A DNA stretch of 35,755 nt from a bacterium (GCA_030698775.1 JAUYMJ010000015.1:1-35755); one strand, 5' to 3'. Shown: positions 9,640 through 19,354, counted from the first letter of the stretch. Translations and numbers: made by a program. The notes: generated by a model from the letters alone, not told the origin.

Positions 9640-9706
9640 GATTTCCACAGATTAAGAGCGGATATTCACGGATCAGTGCAAATCAGCTATAAATCCGCGT
9701 AAATTA
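9640..9706. repeat. Intergenic short-word repeat (GGATTTCCACAGATTAAG...GGATATTCACGGATC...AAATCCGCGTAAAT)
   Basis: Recurring GGAT-TTCAC(A/G)GAT words and their inverse ATCCGCGT between rpmE and prfA. Confidence 0.6.
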
Positions 9707-9707
9707 T

Positions 9708-10574
9708 ATGTCAGACTACCGTCTCATCCAAATCCAGGAACTCGACAAAAAAATTGAAGAAACCAAACTTCTTCTCACAGACCCTTCCCTTGACCAAATG
9801 GCTGAGGAGGAAATAAAAAAATTAGTAGAGGAAAAAAATACTATTGAGGCGACGATGCATGAAGAAGAGGGGTCATTTGAAGATGACCTGGACGAACGAA
9901 ATGTCATCCTCGAATTTAAAGGTGCAGCAGGAGGAGATGAGGCAAAACTTTGGGGACAGGAACTGCTCCGCATGTATACGAGATATGCAGAGCGTAAAGG
10001 ATTTAAAGTCGAGGTGGTTGATGAAAATGTCATAAAAATCTCAGGCGGGGGCGTATTCGGCACATTTAAATACGAGGCGGGAGTCCATAGGGTGCAACGC
10101 GTCCCGACAACCGAAAAAAAAGGCAGAATCCACACTTCAACCGCGACAATTTCAATTCTCCCCGAACTTGAGGATATTGACCTGCATATTAACCCTGATG
10201 ACATCACCTTTGAAGCATTCAGGGCCGGCGGACACGGCGGCCAAAACGTCAATAAGGTCTCATCTGCTGTAAGGCTTGTCCATTTACCGACAAATACTGT
10301 TGTCACGGCGAGGTCTGAGCGGTCACAACTCCAAAACCGTGAAATCGCGATGACGCTTCTGAGGTCAAAACTCTGGGAAATGGAAGTTGAGAAACAGCAA
10401 AACGAAATTGCATCATTGCGATCCACACAGGTAGGACGAGGTATGCGTTCTGAGAAAATTAAAACCTACAACTTCCCCCAAGACCGAATGACTGATCACC
10501 GTATCGGAAAATCATGGGGAAATCTTGAGGCAATCATGGATGGGAATATTCCACAAGAACAACAACCTGAATAA
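9708..10574 (+). CDS. prfA: Peptide chain release factor 1
   Basis: GVHRVQRVPTTEKKGRIHTS, GGQ motif FRAGGHGGQNVNKVSSAVR. Confidence 0.96.
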   Translation: MSDYRLIQIQELDKKIEETKLLLTDPSLDQMAEEEIKKLVEEKNTIEATMHEEEGSFEDDLDERNVILEFKGAAGGDEAKLWGQELLRMYTRYAERKGFKVEVVDENVIKISGGGVFGTFKYEAGVHRVQRVPTTEKKGRIHTSTATISILPELEDIDLHINPDDITFEAFRAGGHGGQNVNKVSSAVRLVHLPTNTVVTARSERSQLQNREIAMTLLRSKLWEMEVEKQQNEIASLRSTQVGRGMRSEKIKTYNFPQDRMTDHRIGKSWGNLEAIMDGNIPQEQQPE

Positions 10575-10705
10575 TTACTAATATCTAATTTCTAAATCCT
10601 AAATAAATCCAAATTCCGCAAATCATGAATGCAAAACATTTTGCTAAGTCTATTTAGATTTTGTACTTGTTTCGGATTTAGGATTTCGTGCTTCGGATTT
10701 ATACG
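10575..10705. repeat. Large imperfect inverted repeat of TAAATCC/GGATTTA words
   Basis: Left arm ctaatttctaaatcctaaataaatccaaattcc, core gcaaaacattttgc (10631-10644), right arm tttcggatttaggatttcgtgcttcggattt; lies between convergent genes. Confidence 0.75.
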
Positions 10706-12397
10706 CTAGAGGGCAGCGAGGTCTTTCTGCTTGTAATCTTCAATAATTTCCAAATGTTTATTTTCAAGAAGTATTTTCGCAAGGTGACGTCCCCCGGCAA
10801 GCTCCGGCAACACCACATAATCTGCTCCAGCTTTGTATAAGAGCTTCGCATCTTCGTTTTCCAGTGCCACTGAGACAATCTGCGCATCACTATTTTTGTG
10901 CTTCACCGACCCTATCAAAAGAAGGTTGTCCTCAAGATCGGAAACTGTCGATATGATAAGTTTTGCTTGGTCCACTCCGGCTTTTTCCTGTATTTCCGGA
11001 TCGGCAATATCTCCAAAAACAACAGGAATAGCCAGATCTTTCGCTTTTTTCGCAATATCAGGGTCAAAATCAACGACAACGATTTGTTCACCGGATCTTT
11101 GCATCGCGTGAATAATACTTCGGCCCATTTGTGATGCCCCGATGATGACGACGTGATTTTTCAGCGAGGCAAATTCATCGGTTTCAAGGATTGTACCATG
11201 CGCGTGTTTTCGTTCAAAAAGAGGGACATATGTACTGACAAATCCATAAAGCCTGTTCGTATGCACTACCGCATAGGTTGACAAAACGAAGCTGGTCAGC
11301 GCAACAAGGATGCCAAGGGTGACAATATCCTGGGAAATCACCTGCAGCTGGCCTCCAAGGAAAAGGATGATCAAACTAAACTCCGACAGCTGGCCTAAAC
11401 TCACTCCGGTAATAAATGACGTTCTCTTCCGAAAACCAAGAAGGCCGGTTACCCCCATAACAATAAACGGTTTGATGACAAGAACGAAAATCGAGAAGAG
11501 TATTGCCGGTACGATAACCCGCTCGATGCTCTGAAAACTCATTTCAAGCCCTAAAATGACGAAAAATATCGTGATGAAAAAATCACGAAGTGCCTTCATC
11601 CGGGCAATAATCTGAAAATTTTCTGCTGCATTTGCGAGCGAAAGCCCAGCAAGAAAACCGCCAATTTCAATAGAAAAACCGATAAACGGCGATGCCATAA
11701 ACGCAGTCAGCGCAAACACCCAGGCGAGTGAAAAAAGAAACAGCGCCTCTGAAGACCGTGCGATGCGGTGGACAACTATCGGAAAAACGTACTTACTCAA
11801 AAGGATAATCCACCCAAAAATGACGATAACCTTCAGGAAGAGTAGGCCTAGTTCGAAAACGACGTTTGTTGAACCGCTTAACCCGGAGAGAAACATAATC
11901 GTCATGACTGCGAAAAAATCCTGCACAAGGAGAATCCCGATCGCAAGTTTTCCGTGGAGACTCTTGAGATCTTTCTTGTCTGAAAGGAGTTTGACAATGA
12001 TAATCGTACTTGAGAATGCTGTCGCAATACCGAAGTAAAGTGACCCTGTCTGAGAAAATCCAAGAAGCATCCCGAGACCCATGCCCAGAAGCACGGTTAT
12101 CGCAATTTGCAGCGTCCCGGCGATAGCCGCTGTCTTCCCGATCGAACGCAATTCTTTGAGTTTGAGCTCAAGCCCGAGCATGAAAAGAAGGAGTGTAATT
12201 CCCAGCTGCCCGAGGATTGCAAGTTGCTCACGATGCTCAATATGGAAAAGCCCGGCCGTCAGCCCTCCGGCCGGCCCGAGAAGGATGCCTGTCAGAATAT
12301 ATGCCAAAACCGGAGGTTGCTTGAGTATCCGGAAAAAAAGCGTGAGAACTGCAGCAAGACAAATGATGATTGTGATATCAAAATAAATTCCACCCAC
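10706..12397 (-). CDS. CPA2-family K+/H+ or Na+/H+ antiporter with C-terminal TrkA-N domain (KefB/KefC-like)
   Basis: LAYILTGILLGPAGG, multiple TMs, HVVIIGASQMGRSIIHAMQRSGEQIVVVDFDP. GTG start after TATACTaaaaat. Confidence 0.92.
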   Translation of the reverse strand: MGGIYFDITIIICLAAVLTLFFRILKQPPVLAYILTGILLGPAGGLTAGLFHIEHREQLAILGQLGITLLLFMLGLELKLKELRSIGKTAAIAGTLQIAITVLLGMGLGMLLGFSQTGSLYFGIATAFSSTIIIVKLLSDKKDLKSLHGKLAIGILLVQDFFAVMTIMFLSGLSGSTNVVFELGLLFLKVIVIFGWIILLSKYVFPIVVHRIARSSEALFLFSLAWVFALTAFMASPFIGFSIEIGGFLAGLSLANAAENFQIIARMKALRDFFITIFFVILGLEMSFQSIERVIVPAILFSIFVLVIKPFIVMGVTGLLGFRKRTSFITGVSLGQLSEFSLIILFLGGQLQVISQDIVTLGILVALTSFVLSTYAVVHTNRLYGFVSTYVPLFERKHAHGTILETDEFASLKNHVVIIGASQMGRSIIHAMQRSGEQIVVVDFDPDIAKKAKDLAIPVVFGDIADPEIQEKAGVDQAKLIISTVSDLEDNLLLIGSVKHKNSDAQIVSVALENEDAKLLYKAGADYVVLPELAGGRHLAKILLENKHLEIIEDYKQKDLAAL

Positions 12398-12440
12398 ATT
12401 TTTAGTATAAAGTATTTAGTATATGGTATCTAGTATTCCG
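12398..12440. repeat. Tandem short-word repeat AGTAT(A/T)(T)AGTAT
   Basis: agtataaagtatttagtatatggtatctagtattc upstream of the antiporter gene. Confidence 0.6.
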
Positions 12441-12494
12441 AAATATGTAAGCGTAATTGAAAATCCAAGAATACTTTGCTAGTATTGTGTCCTT

Positions 12495-13904
12495 ATGCTG
12501 CCTAATCCTCTTGCTTACGTTGACCTTGAGACCACAGGTATCAACCCACGATTTGATAGGATTATTGAGGTCGGAATCCTGCGGGTTGAAGACGGGAAGA
12601 TTGTTGCGTCATTCACGTCACTTGTCAACCCGCATACATACCTTCCATCCGAAATAACACGCATTACCGGTATAAACACCAATGACCTTCTTGATGCGCC
12701 TGACTTCTCCGAAGTAAAACAAAAAATTCTTGACGTATTAAGCGGTGCAATTTTTGTCGCACATAATGCGCGGTTTGATTATGGCTTTCTTAAACATGAG
12801 TTCCTCAGGCACAATGAACGGTTTACTGCCAAACAAATCTGCACCCTGAGGCTTTCGCGAAGCCTGTATCCGAAACTTCCCCACCATAACTTGGAATCGT
12901 TGATTGCCCACTTCAACCTTCCCGTCAAAAGGCGGCATCGGGCGCTTGATGACGCAACTGCCATCTACTATTTTGTAAAACAAGCAACAAACGAAAAGAA
13001 ATTTGAGAACGTACTCACATCGATCATGAAAAAAACGGCAATTCCTCTCCACCTTGACAGAAGCGTGCTGGATGCGCTTCCCGAAGGCCCGGGTGTCTAT
13101 CTTTTTTACGGGGATACAGAGCTTCCCTTGTATATCGGAAAAAGTAAAAACATCAAAGAACGAATCCTTTCACACTTTGCATCAGACATTACCTCCCCCA
13201 GCGAAATGAAAATTTCACAGCAAATAAAACGTATTGAATATAGAGAAACTGCCGGAGAACTTTCAGCACTCTTTCTCGAATCGTCGCTTATCAAAACAAT
13301 GATGCCTATGTACAATAAACGGCTTCGCCATAGCAGAAAACTTATCGCTTTAAAAAAGCAAACCGATGAGAGGGGTTATGACCGGATTGTGAAAGAGCCG
13401 TTTGTAAACGGGGCTGACCTCCAAGAAGACCTTTCCGCAGTTGTCGGGATCGTGAAGTCAGACAGGGAGGCGAAAGAATTCCTCTACGCTGCAGCCAAGG
13501 AGCATGGCCTCTGCCCCAAACTCCTCTCGCTTGAGAAAACATCTGCCGGATGCTTCTATCACCGTCTGGGGTATTGCCAAGGGGCATGTATAGGGAAAGA
13601 ATCACCGCTTCGATACAACATGCGGCTTATCACTGCATTTTCAACTACAAAACTGGCCTCGTGGCCGTTTCCCGGCCCGATAGCGATTGAAGAAACTTCT
13701 TTCGATAAAAAAGGGTTCCTGCTCGTCAATAATTGGTGTTTTGTCGGACAGGTTACGTTTGACGAGGAAGGAAACAAAAATGAGAGTGCTATTGTATCAG
13801 GATTTGACGTTGATACATATAAAATCCTGAAAAGCTATTTAAAAAACGGGCAAAACTCCGTTCGAGTTCTTAAGGCTGATGAACTGGTAACCAAAACCAT
13901 GTAG
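12495..13904 (+). CDS. DnaQ-like DEDDh exonuclease fused to GIY-YIG (Cho/UvrC-N-like) nuclease domain
   Basis: PLAYVDLETTGINPRFDRIIEVGILR (Exo I), HRALDDATA (Exo III), then LPEGPGVYLFYGDTELPLYIGKSKNIKERILSHF (GIY-YIG). Confidence 0.88.
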   Translation: MLPNPLAYVDLETTGINPRFDRIIEVGILRVEDGKIVASFTSLVNPHTYLPSEITRITGINTNDLLDAPDFSEVKQKILDVLSGAIFVAHNARFDYGFLKHEFLRHNERFTAKQICTLRLSRSLYPKLPHHNLESLIAHFNLPVKRRHRALDDATAIYYFVKQATNEKKFENVLTSIMKKTAIPLHLDRSVLDALPEGPGVYLFYGDTELPLYIGKSKNIKERILSHFASDITSPSEMKISQQIKRIEYRETAGELSALFLESSLIKTMMPMYNKRLRHSRKLIALKKQTDERGYDRIVKEPFVNGADLQEDLSAVVGIVKSDREAKEFLYAAAKEHGLCPKLLSLEKTSAGCFYHRLGYCQGACIGKESPLRYNMRLITAFSTTKLASWPFPGPIAIEETSFDKKGFLLVNNWCFVGQVTFDEEGNKNESAIVSGFDVDTYKILKSYLKNGQNSVRVLKADELVTKTM

Positions 13905-13918
13905 CTACGCGAGGTTCC

Positions 13919-14338
13919 CTATTCTACGATGACTTTCCCCCTGACGTTTGGGTATGTTGTTGAATAATATGTGTATTCTCCCGGTTCGCTAAAAGTAAAT
14001 GACCCCTGCCCCCCCTGGTAGATGGACCCTGTTGAAAAACTATTATTCGTTGCAGCAACCGTGTGAGCAACATTGTCCTGGTTTGTCCAGGTAATGGAAT
14101 CACCACGGGTTATTGTCATCGTTTCCGGCTCAAATGAATAGTCTTTTATGACGACGACGTTTTTCCCCATAATCTTTCCCGCTGCTTGTTGGGAAAAAGA
14201 CATGAATGGCTTATTACCGAAAAGAAAGAGTATAAAAACGACCAGCAAGAATCCTCCACCCACTATTATCAAAAATGATTTGTCGTCAGTGCGAACCCGG
14301 GCCGCTCTTACTGATTTTTTTCTCTTTATCTTTTTCAT
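13919..14338 (-). CDS. Membrane-anchored cupredoxin-like protein with degenerate copper site
   Basis: YSFEPETMTITRGDSITWTNQDNVAHTVAATNNSFSTGSIYQGGQGSFTFSEPGEYTYYSTTYPNVRGKVIVE; N-terminal TM. Confidence 0.78.
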   Translation of the reverse strand: MKKIKRKKSVRAARVRTDDKSFLIIVGGGFLLVVFILFLFGNKPFMSFSQQAAGKIMGKNVVVIKDYSFEPETMTITRGDSITWTNQDNVAHTVAATNNSFSTGSIYQGGQGSFTFSEPGEYTYYSTTYPNVRGKVIVE

Positions 14339-14415
14339 AAAATGAAAATGCTCCCTACCAGTACTATGATACACCGTATAACGCGCCTGTTGTCAAGAGG
14401 TGTCTGGGGGGGAAT

Positions 14416-15117
14416 TTAGTAGCTGACGAAGTAATCAATTTTTGCGTCTTTTTGCAATTTTTCTATAAGGTCCTGTTCCTTCTGTTTAATTTTCTCGGCA
14501 ATCAAATCCTGCTTCACCTGATCTGCTTTGAGCGTCCCGCCGTACGCTTCATTGTTCTTCTCGATGAAATCGGTAACCTCTTTGTCGGTGACTGTTACAT
14601 CGGTGCCGACCATTTTATCAAGAAGAATAAATGGCCTCCTTTGGTCAATCACTTCCTGTTTTGTCACCCCGTAGAGTTTGAGCACCTGGTCAAGCGTCTG
14701 TCCCTGTTGCTTATAACTCTCCTCAATTTTTTTGAGATCATCGTCAATATCTTTTTGTGTCAGTGTCATGCCGCGCTTTTTTGCTTCTTGTAAGATGAGG
14801 TCTCTTGTAACGAGTGACTGCAAAACCTGCTTTCCTCCCTGTTTCTCAAGCTGCCCGATGACCTCAAGCCTACTAATCGGCTGTCCATTCACCATGGCGG
14901 CGATTAAGTAGCCCCGCAATGCAAATGCGGCAAGAAGCACGAGCGCTGCAACTGCTACCGCGATATACACCCTTTTCCGCTTCGTGGATGTTTGGTTCAT
15001 TGTAACGTTTGCTGGAGTTATGCTTTCTTCAAGAAGCATAGAGGACATTCTCTCTGCTTGGCGTCCTGAGCTTCTTTGTTTCGGGGAGGTTTTTTTAGTC
15101 GTTTTTCTTGCTGGCAT
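14416..15117 (-). CDS. SurA_N-like (peptidylprolyl isomerase N-terminal) chaperone, membrane anchored
   Basis: VNGQPISRLEVIGQLEKQGGKQVLQSLVTRDLILQEAKKRGMTLTQKDIDDDLKKI. Start at 15117 supported by TTGCAT-17-TATAAT-aagcga-ATG. Confidence 0.75.
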   Translation of the reverse strand: MPARKTTKKTSPKQRSSGRQAERMSSMLLEESITPANVTMNQTSTKRKRVYIAVAVAALVLLAAFALRGYLIAAMVNGQPISRLEVIGQLEKQGGKQVLQSLVTRDLILQEAKKRGMTLTQKDIDDDLKKIEESYKQQGQTLDQVLKLYGVTKQEVIDQRRPFILLDKMVGTDVTVTDKEVTDFIEKNNEAYGGTLKADQVKQDLIAEKIKQKEQDLIEKLQKDAKIDYFVSY

Positions 15118-15166
15118 TCGCTTATTATAAAAACCAAACCGTCCTAATGCAAGGGGGAAAAAGATG

Positions 15167-16354
15167 TTATTGCTCTGTCGCGTTTCCAAGAGTCACTTGT
15201 ATTTCATCCGTACTTCCTTTCCCGCTCTCATCTTCCGTCCAAATGCCTACTTTGATACTCTGTCCAACTTTTTTCTTTTCAAGCACCTTCCCTAATTCAT
15301 TATTCCGTTCTTCAATTTTTACACCGTCTACTGAGGTGATGATATCACCATCCCGGACACCCGCTTTATCTGCTGGAGAATCCTTTATCACCGACTGCAC
15401 GTAGGCCCCTTCCGGCACATCATTTTGCAAAGCAAGCTGGCGTGTGATCATTTTGTAGGAAACACCAAGATACGGCCTTTCAAACTGTCCTGATTGGTTA
15501 AATGCTTTCATCCTCTCTTTCACCAGATTGATAGGGAGTGCAAAGCCTAAATTCTCACCATTTTGGGAGACTGCAGTATTTATACCAATTACCTGGCCGG
15601 ATGAGTTGAGGAGGGGCCCGCCACTGTTACCTGGGCTGATTGCGGCATCTGTCTGGATGACATTGTCAAGCTTCTCGACAAACCCCTCAAATGGGCTTCC
15701 GGCGACGATCCCCCGCCCGAGACCTGACACAATCCCTTTTGTCACCGAATTGTTGAATTCACCAAGCGGTGTGCCTATGGCTATTGCCATTTGTCCCACC
15801 TGTAGTTTTGAAGAATCACCAAGCGTCACAGGGACAAGGGTCACGCCCCGATTCTCGTCGGGGTTCACCTTGAGGATCGCGACATCATTGAGGGGATCAC
15901 GATAAATTTTCTCAACAGCATACTTCTTGTCAGTTGCGGTGATCACCGTATATTTTGCTTCCAAGTCCGAAACAACATGTTTATTTGTCACGATAGTCCC
16001 GTCTTTACTGATAACAAATCCCGAACCGATGTTTTGGGTTTCAGGCTTTGTCTGCCTACGCTGCGTGGGGAAACCGAAAAACGAGAATGGGTCATTCTGG
16101 TCGATCTCAGGGACTTGTGACGTTGCTGCGACGGTCACAACCGACGGACCGACTTTCTTCACAACATCAATCACAACCGACTCTTCGGATACTACCCTCA
16201 CCTTCTCAAGTCCGAGTGTTGGTGTCGAGATGCCACGCGTTTGCAGATAGTCGGTGACGTATGGGCCGTATTGGTCAATTGCACTCCCTATGCCGGCTAG
16301 GATCAAAAGCAGTGCGACAAAAACAAGAAGCTTTCTCATAAAAGACGAGAACAT
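15167..16354 (-). CDS. HtrA/DegP-like trypsin-PDZ serine protease
   Basis: TNKHVVSD, NDVAILKV, AISPGNSGGPLLNSSGQVIGINTAV, C-terminal PDZ. Confidence 0.94.
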   Translation of the reverse strand: MFSSFMRKLLVFVALLLILAGIGSAIDQYGPYVTDYLQTRGISTPTLGLEKVRVVSEESVVIDVVKKVGPSVVTVAATSQVPEIDQNDPFSFFGFPTQRRQTKPETQNIGSGFVISKDGTIVTNKHVVSDLEAKYTVITATDKKYAVEKIYRDPLNDVAILKVNPDENRGVTLVPVTLGDSSKLQVGQMAIAIGTPLGEFNNSVTKGIVSGLGRGIVAGSPFEGFVEKLDNVIQTDAAISPGNSGGPLLNSSGQVIGINTAVSQNGENLGFALPINLVKERMKAFNQSGQFERPYLGVSYKMITRQLALQNDVPEGAYVQSVIKDSPADKAGVRDGDIITSVDGVKIEERNNELGKVLEKKKVGQSIKVGIWTEDESGKGSTDEIQVTLGNATEQ

Positions 16355-16431
16355 AGTATACAATACCGCTTACTTCAGAAAAATCGTACCATGACAGCCT
16401 GAAAAAAACCTGAAAATGGTTAGACAGTACG

Positions 16432-17718
16432 CTAGTTCTGCACGGTCGCGGTCTGGTTTGCCAAGAGTGTCTGGATGGCTTTTTCAAGCTGCGCATCTCG
16501 CGCTGCGTTTTTCGTATCAACCTCTGTTTTCACATCAGGATCAATACCTTTCAGGTGTACCCAGTCACCATTTGGGGTAAGCCATTTGGCAACCGTGATA
16601 TGCAATCCTGCACCACCACCGAGATCCTCGGCAGTTTGGATCGTCCCTTTCCCGAAAGAGGTTTCCCCGACAATAAGCGCCCTTTTATAATCCCGAAGCG
16701 CCCCTGAGAGAATTTCGCTTGCCGATGCAGAGCCTTTATTGATAAGGACAACAAGCGGGATTTTTAGAAGGAGCCCCTGCTTCTCCACTTTCATGTCTAT
16801 TTTATTTCCCACGTTATCATCCTGTGAAACAACCGTTTTCCCACTAGGTAAAAATTCGGAAGCAATAAATGTCGCGTCTGACAGATATCCTCCGGGATTG
16901 TTGCGAAGGTCAAGTATGAGGCCTTTCATGTTCGGGTTCTTCTCTGACTCAAGCGCAAGTTTATTCACGAGCGATAACCACTCCTGGTTTGTATTGTCGC
17001 CAAATTGTGAAAGCCTGAGATATGCAACCTCATTGTCAAGCTGGTCTTTGGTAAAATTCTTCTGGTCGACCTCATCGATTGCGTTAATTTTTTTCGTCCA
17101 GAGAAAAACACTCTTCACATTGATCGTATCCCTCGGGATTGCGATATCGGTGAGTTTGGAATCGTCCTTGTGGACGACAGACAACAGCACTTTTGTCCCT
17201 TTGGGACCCCGTATTTTGTCAATCGCCTGGTTTAACGTCCACCCATATGTTGAAACATTATCGACCTTGACGATCGCATCAGCCGCCCTGATGCCTGCCT
17301 TCTGGGCCGGACTTCCTTCAAGGGGCGCGACAACGATGATTTGCTTATCCTTCATCCCAAGCTCTGCCCCTATACCTTCAAATTGTCCGGCGAGTGTTTG
17401 TTTGAAGCTGGTATTTTGGACAGGCGGGAGGTAGACAGTATACGGGTCATCAAGGCTTCCGACGAGTCCCGTAATTGCACCGTTTATCATTTTCTGTGAG
17501 TCAATCTTCGTTTTGTCGTAATACTGCGTCTGCAGTTTATCCAGGACAATCCACAGCTGCGCGAGGTCAAGCTGCTGGTTCGGATTCGGCGGTTCTTTAT
17601 TGACGACAGTGACATTCGGTTTGTAATTCCTCCAGTCAACAGTGATTTTATTGACACCAACCGTATATCCTAAAGAAAAGGCAATGACTGTCAAAAGCAA
17701 GAGTTTTGGGAAACGCAT
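16432..17718 (-). CDS. ctpA: C-terminal processing peptidase (S41, PDZ)
   Basis: MKGLILDLRNNPGGYL, LINKGSASASEILSGALRDYKRALIVGETSFGKGTIQ. Confidence 0.95.
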   Translation of the reverse strand: MRFPKLLLLTVIAFSLGYTVGVNKITVDWRNYKPNVTVVNKEPPNPNQQLDLAQLWIVLDKLQTQYYDKTKIDSQKMINGAITGLVGSLDDPYTVYLPPVQNTSFKQTLAGQFEGIGAELGMKDKQIIVVAPLEGSPAQKAGIRAADAIVKVDNVSTYGWTLNQAIDKIRGPKGTKVLLSVVHKDDSKLTDIAIPRDTINVKSVFLWTKKINAIDEVDQKNFTKDQLDNEVAYLRLSQFGDNTNQEWLSLVNKLALESEKNPNMKGLILDLRNNPGGYLSDATFIASEFLPSGKTVVSQDDNVGNKIDMKVEKQGLLLKIPLVVLINKGSASASEILSGALRDYKRALIVGETSFGKGTIQTAEDLGGGAGLHITVAKWLTPNGDWVHLKGIDPDVKTEVDTKNAARDAQLEKAIQTLLANQTATVQN

Positions 17719-17730
17719 AAAGGAGTTTAC

Positions 17731-18498
17731 CTAAGGTGAAACCAGAACGGTTTTTGCAATAGGATCTAAATATACCTTCTTTCCACCCTGCTTTGCAAGT
17801 GCTTCAAATGTTTGGGAATCGACAACGAGAATGGGAATAAGCATGCGTTTTTCCTCAAGAAGCGCCAGCTGCTCATCGTCAATGTGCGAGAGAATAATCC
17901 CCGCAACCCCCATCCCCGATGACTTTGCAAGTGCTTCCCCGGTCAATATACCGGCTAGGATAATATTCCCGATCATATCAACAGTTATCTTGCCACCATC
18001 AATCTCTGCCTCTTTGTCACCTGAAAGGACAAAAAGCACTCCCTCTGCCTTACCCCCTGTTCCTTTTACTCCAACTGCGCCGGTATTTTTTGTCTCAAGG
18101 ACGACTTCATGCTCGCTGCATTCACTGACGGTTGCAGAAACTGGTGAAACCACATCTATTGCTCCCTGCACGTCTTTTCCCGAAATCTCAAAAACAACCT
18201 CCCCGGCCTCCCTCTCAAAACGGAGCATGGTGCCGCTTGCCGAACTCACGACCTCAAGAACACTCACAAACAGGGGTTTCCGGGCGATAATCTCACCTTC
18301 TTTAATACTGTCCCCGGGGTTTTTTTTGAGTAATTTTGCTGCCTTCTTCGGGGAAACATTCAGCAGTTTCGCAAGGGGAATTTTTCGCTCAAGATACGAC
18401 TCATCTCTATCTGCTAGGACTTGTCCTTGGGTAACCCTTTCACCTTTTTTGACAAGTACACGGAATCCGGATGGAATAGGTACGGGCAGCAAGCTCAT
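17731..18498 (-). CDS. Barrel-sandwich/biotinyl-lipoyl-like fold protein of unknown function
   Basis: VKKGERVTQGQVLADRDE, KNPGDSIKEGEIIARK; conserved-looking C-terminal half with no recognised motif. Confidence 0.5.
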   Translation of the reverse strand: MSLLPVPIPSGFRVLVKKGERVTQGQVLADRDESYLERKIPLAKLLNVSPKKAAKLLKKNPGDSIKEGEIIARKPLFVSVLEVVSSASGTMLRFEREAGEVVFEISGKDVQGAIDVVSPVSATVSECSEHEVVLETKNTGAVGVKGTGGKAEGVLFVLSGDKEAEIDGGKITVDMIGNIILAGILTGEALAKSSGMGVAGIILSHIDDEQLALLEEKRMLIPILVVDSQTFEALAKQGGKKVYLDPIAKTVLVSP

Positions 18499-18573
18499 AG
18501 CGTTATTTGGGATTATGAATTATGAATAAAGTATACATCCAAAAAAAGGAGAAAGTAAGTGGTTTTATTTGAA

Positions 18574-18819
18574 TCAGTCTCTTACGACGAAAGGAAGGAG
18601 CGCTACGTGGCGGGCGTGTTTGATTGCAAACGTAAGACGTCTCTGGTGCATCGCACACAGTCCGTTTCGAAGCCGCCCCACGATTTTTCCCCTGTCTGTG
18701 ATAAATTTCTGAAGCGACTGCGTGTCGGAATAGACCGGTTCTTTTTTCTCTTTGCAGAAATAGCATTCCTTCGGAACGCTTATTTTTCGTATCGGGCGGC
18801 GCATTTGTTTTTTCTTCAT
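18574..18819 (-). CDS. rpsR: 30S ribosomal protein bS18 (zinc-ribbon type)
   Basis: [62 protein letters not shown]. Confidence 0.95.
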   Translation of the reverse strand: MKKKQMRRPIRKISVPKECYFCKEKKEPVYSDTQSLQKFITDRGKIVGRLRNGLCAMHQRRLTFAIKHARHVALLPFVVRD

Positions 18820-18835
18820 ATGTTTTACTGTCTAT

Positions 18836-19354
18836 CTAGAACGGTATATCATCCGGACTGACGTCTTCTGACGTTTGTCCCTCCTGTTCCTTCTCTTTTT
18901 GCTTCGTCACATGAGGAGCTTTCTCCTCCTGTTTCGGCTTGGCCGGTTTTTTAGGCGCTTCCTCATCACCGTGCTCTTCAGGTTCGGTCTTTGAAGGCTG
19001 TGTAGCCTGCCCTGCGGAACGTGCCGAATCAAGAAGGATCATATCATCAATGACGATCTCGACAGTCGTTCTCGCCTGTCCGTCCTGTCCTGTCCAGTTT
19101 CTGGTTGCGATTCTGCCCTGGACGTAGACTTTTCGCCCCTTTACCAGGAACTGGCTGCATAACTCTGCGAGCTTATTCCAGGCGACGATCCTGTGAAACT
19201 CAACCTCTTCTTTCTTCTCTCCACTGTCGGTATTCCAGCTTCTGTTCGTCGCAAGTCCAAATGTACAAACGGCGGTACCGCTTGGTGTGTACCGAAGCTC
19301 AGGATCCCTTGTCAGGTTTCCTATCAACTCTACCTTGTTTAACGACCTAGACAT
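18836..19354 (-). CDS. ssb: Single-stranded DNA-binding protein
   Basis: MSRSLNKVELIGNLTRDPELRYTPSGTAVCTFGLATNR...; C-terminus DDIPF. Confidence 0.96.
   Translation of the reverse strand: MSRSLNKVELIGNLTRDPELRYTPSGTAVCTFGLATNRSWNTDSGEKKEEVEFHRIVAWNKLAELCSQFLVKGRKVYVQGRIATRNWTGQDGQARTTVEIVIDDMILLDSARSAGQATQPSKTEPEEHGDEEAPKKPAKPKQEEKAPHVTKQKEKEQEGQTSEDVSPDDIPF

Noticed and set aside
9716-10426. 236-aa antisense ORF across prfA
   Set aside because: Low-complexity Ser-rich translation opposite a clearly recognisable RF1; typical shadow ORF.
12495-13904. DnaQ-Cho nuclease fusion as a novel architecture
   Set aside because: Exonuclease plus GIY-YIG/UvrC-like fusions are already known in several bacteria, so only listed as a feature.
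16739-18529. Long plus-strand ORFs (231 and 232 aa) opposite ctpA and the barrel-sandwich gene
   Set aside because: Ser/Pro-rich shadow frames with no family signature; the opposite strand carries better-supported genes.
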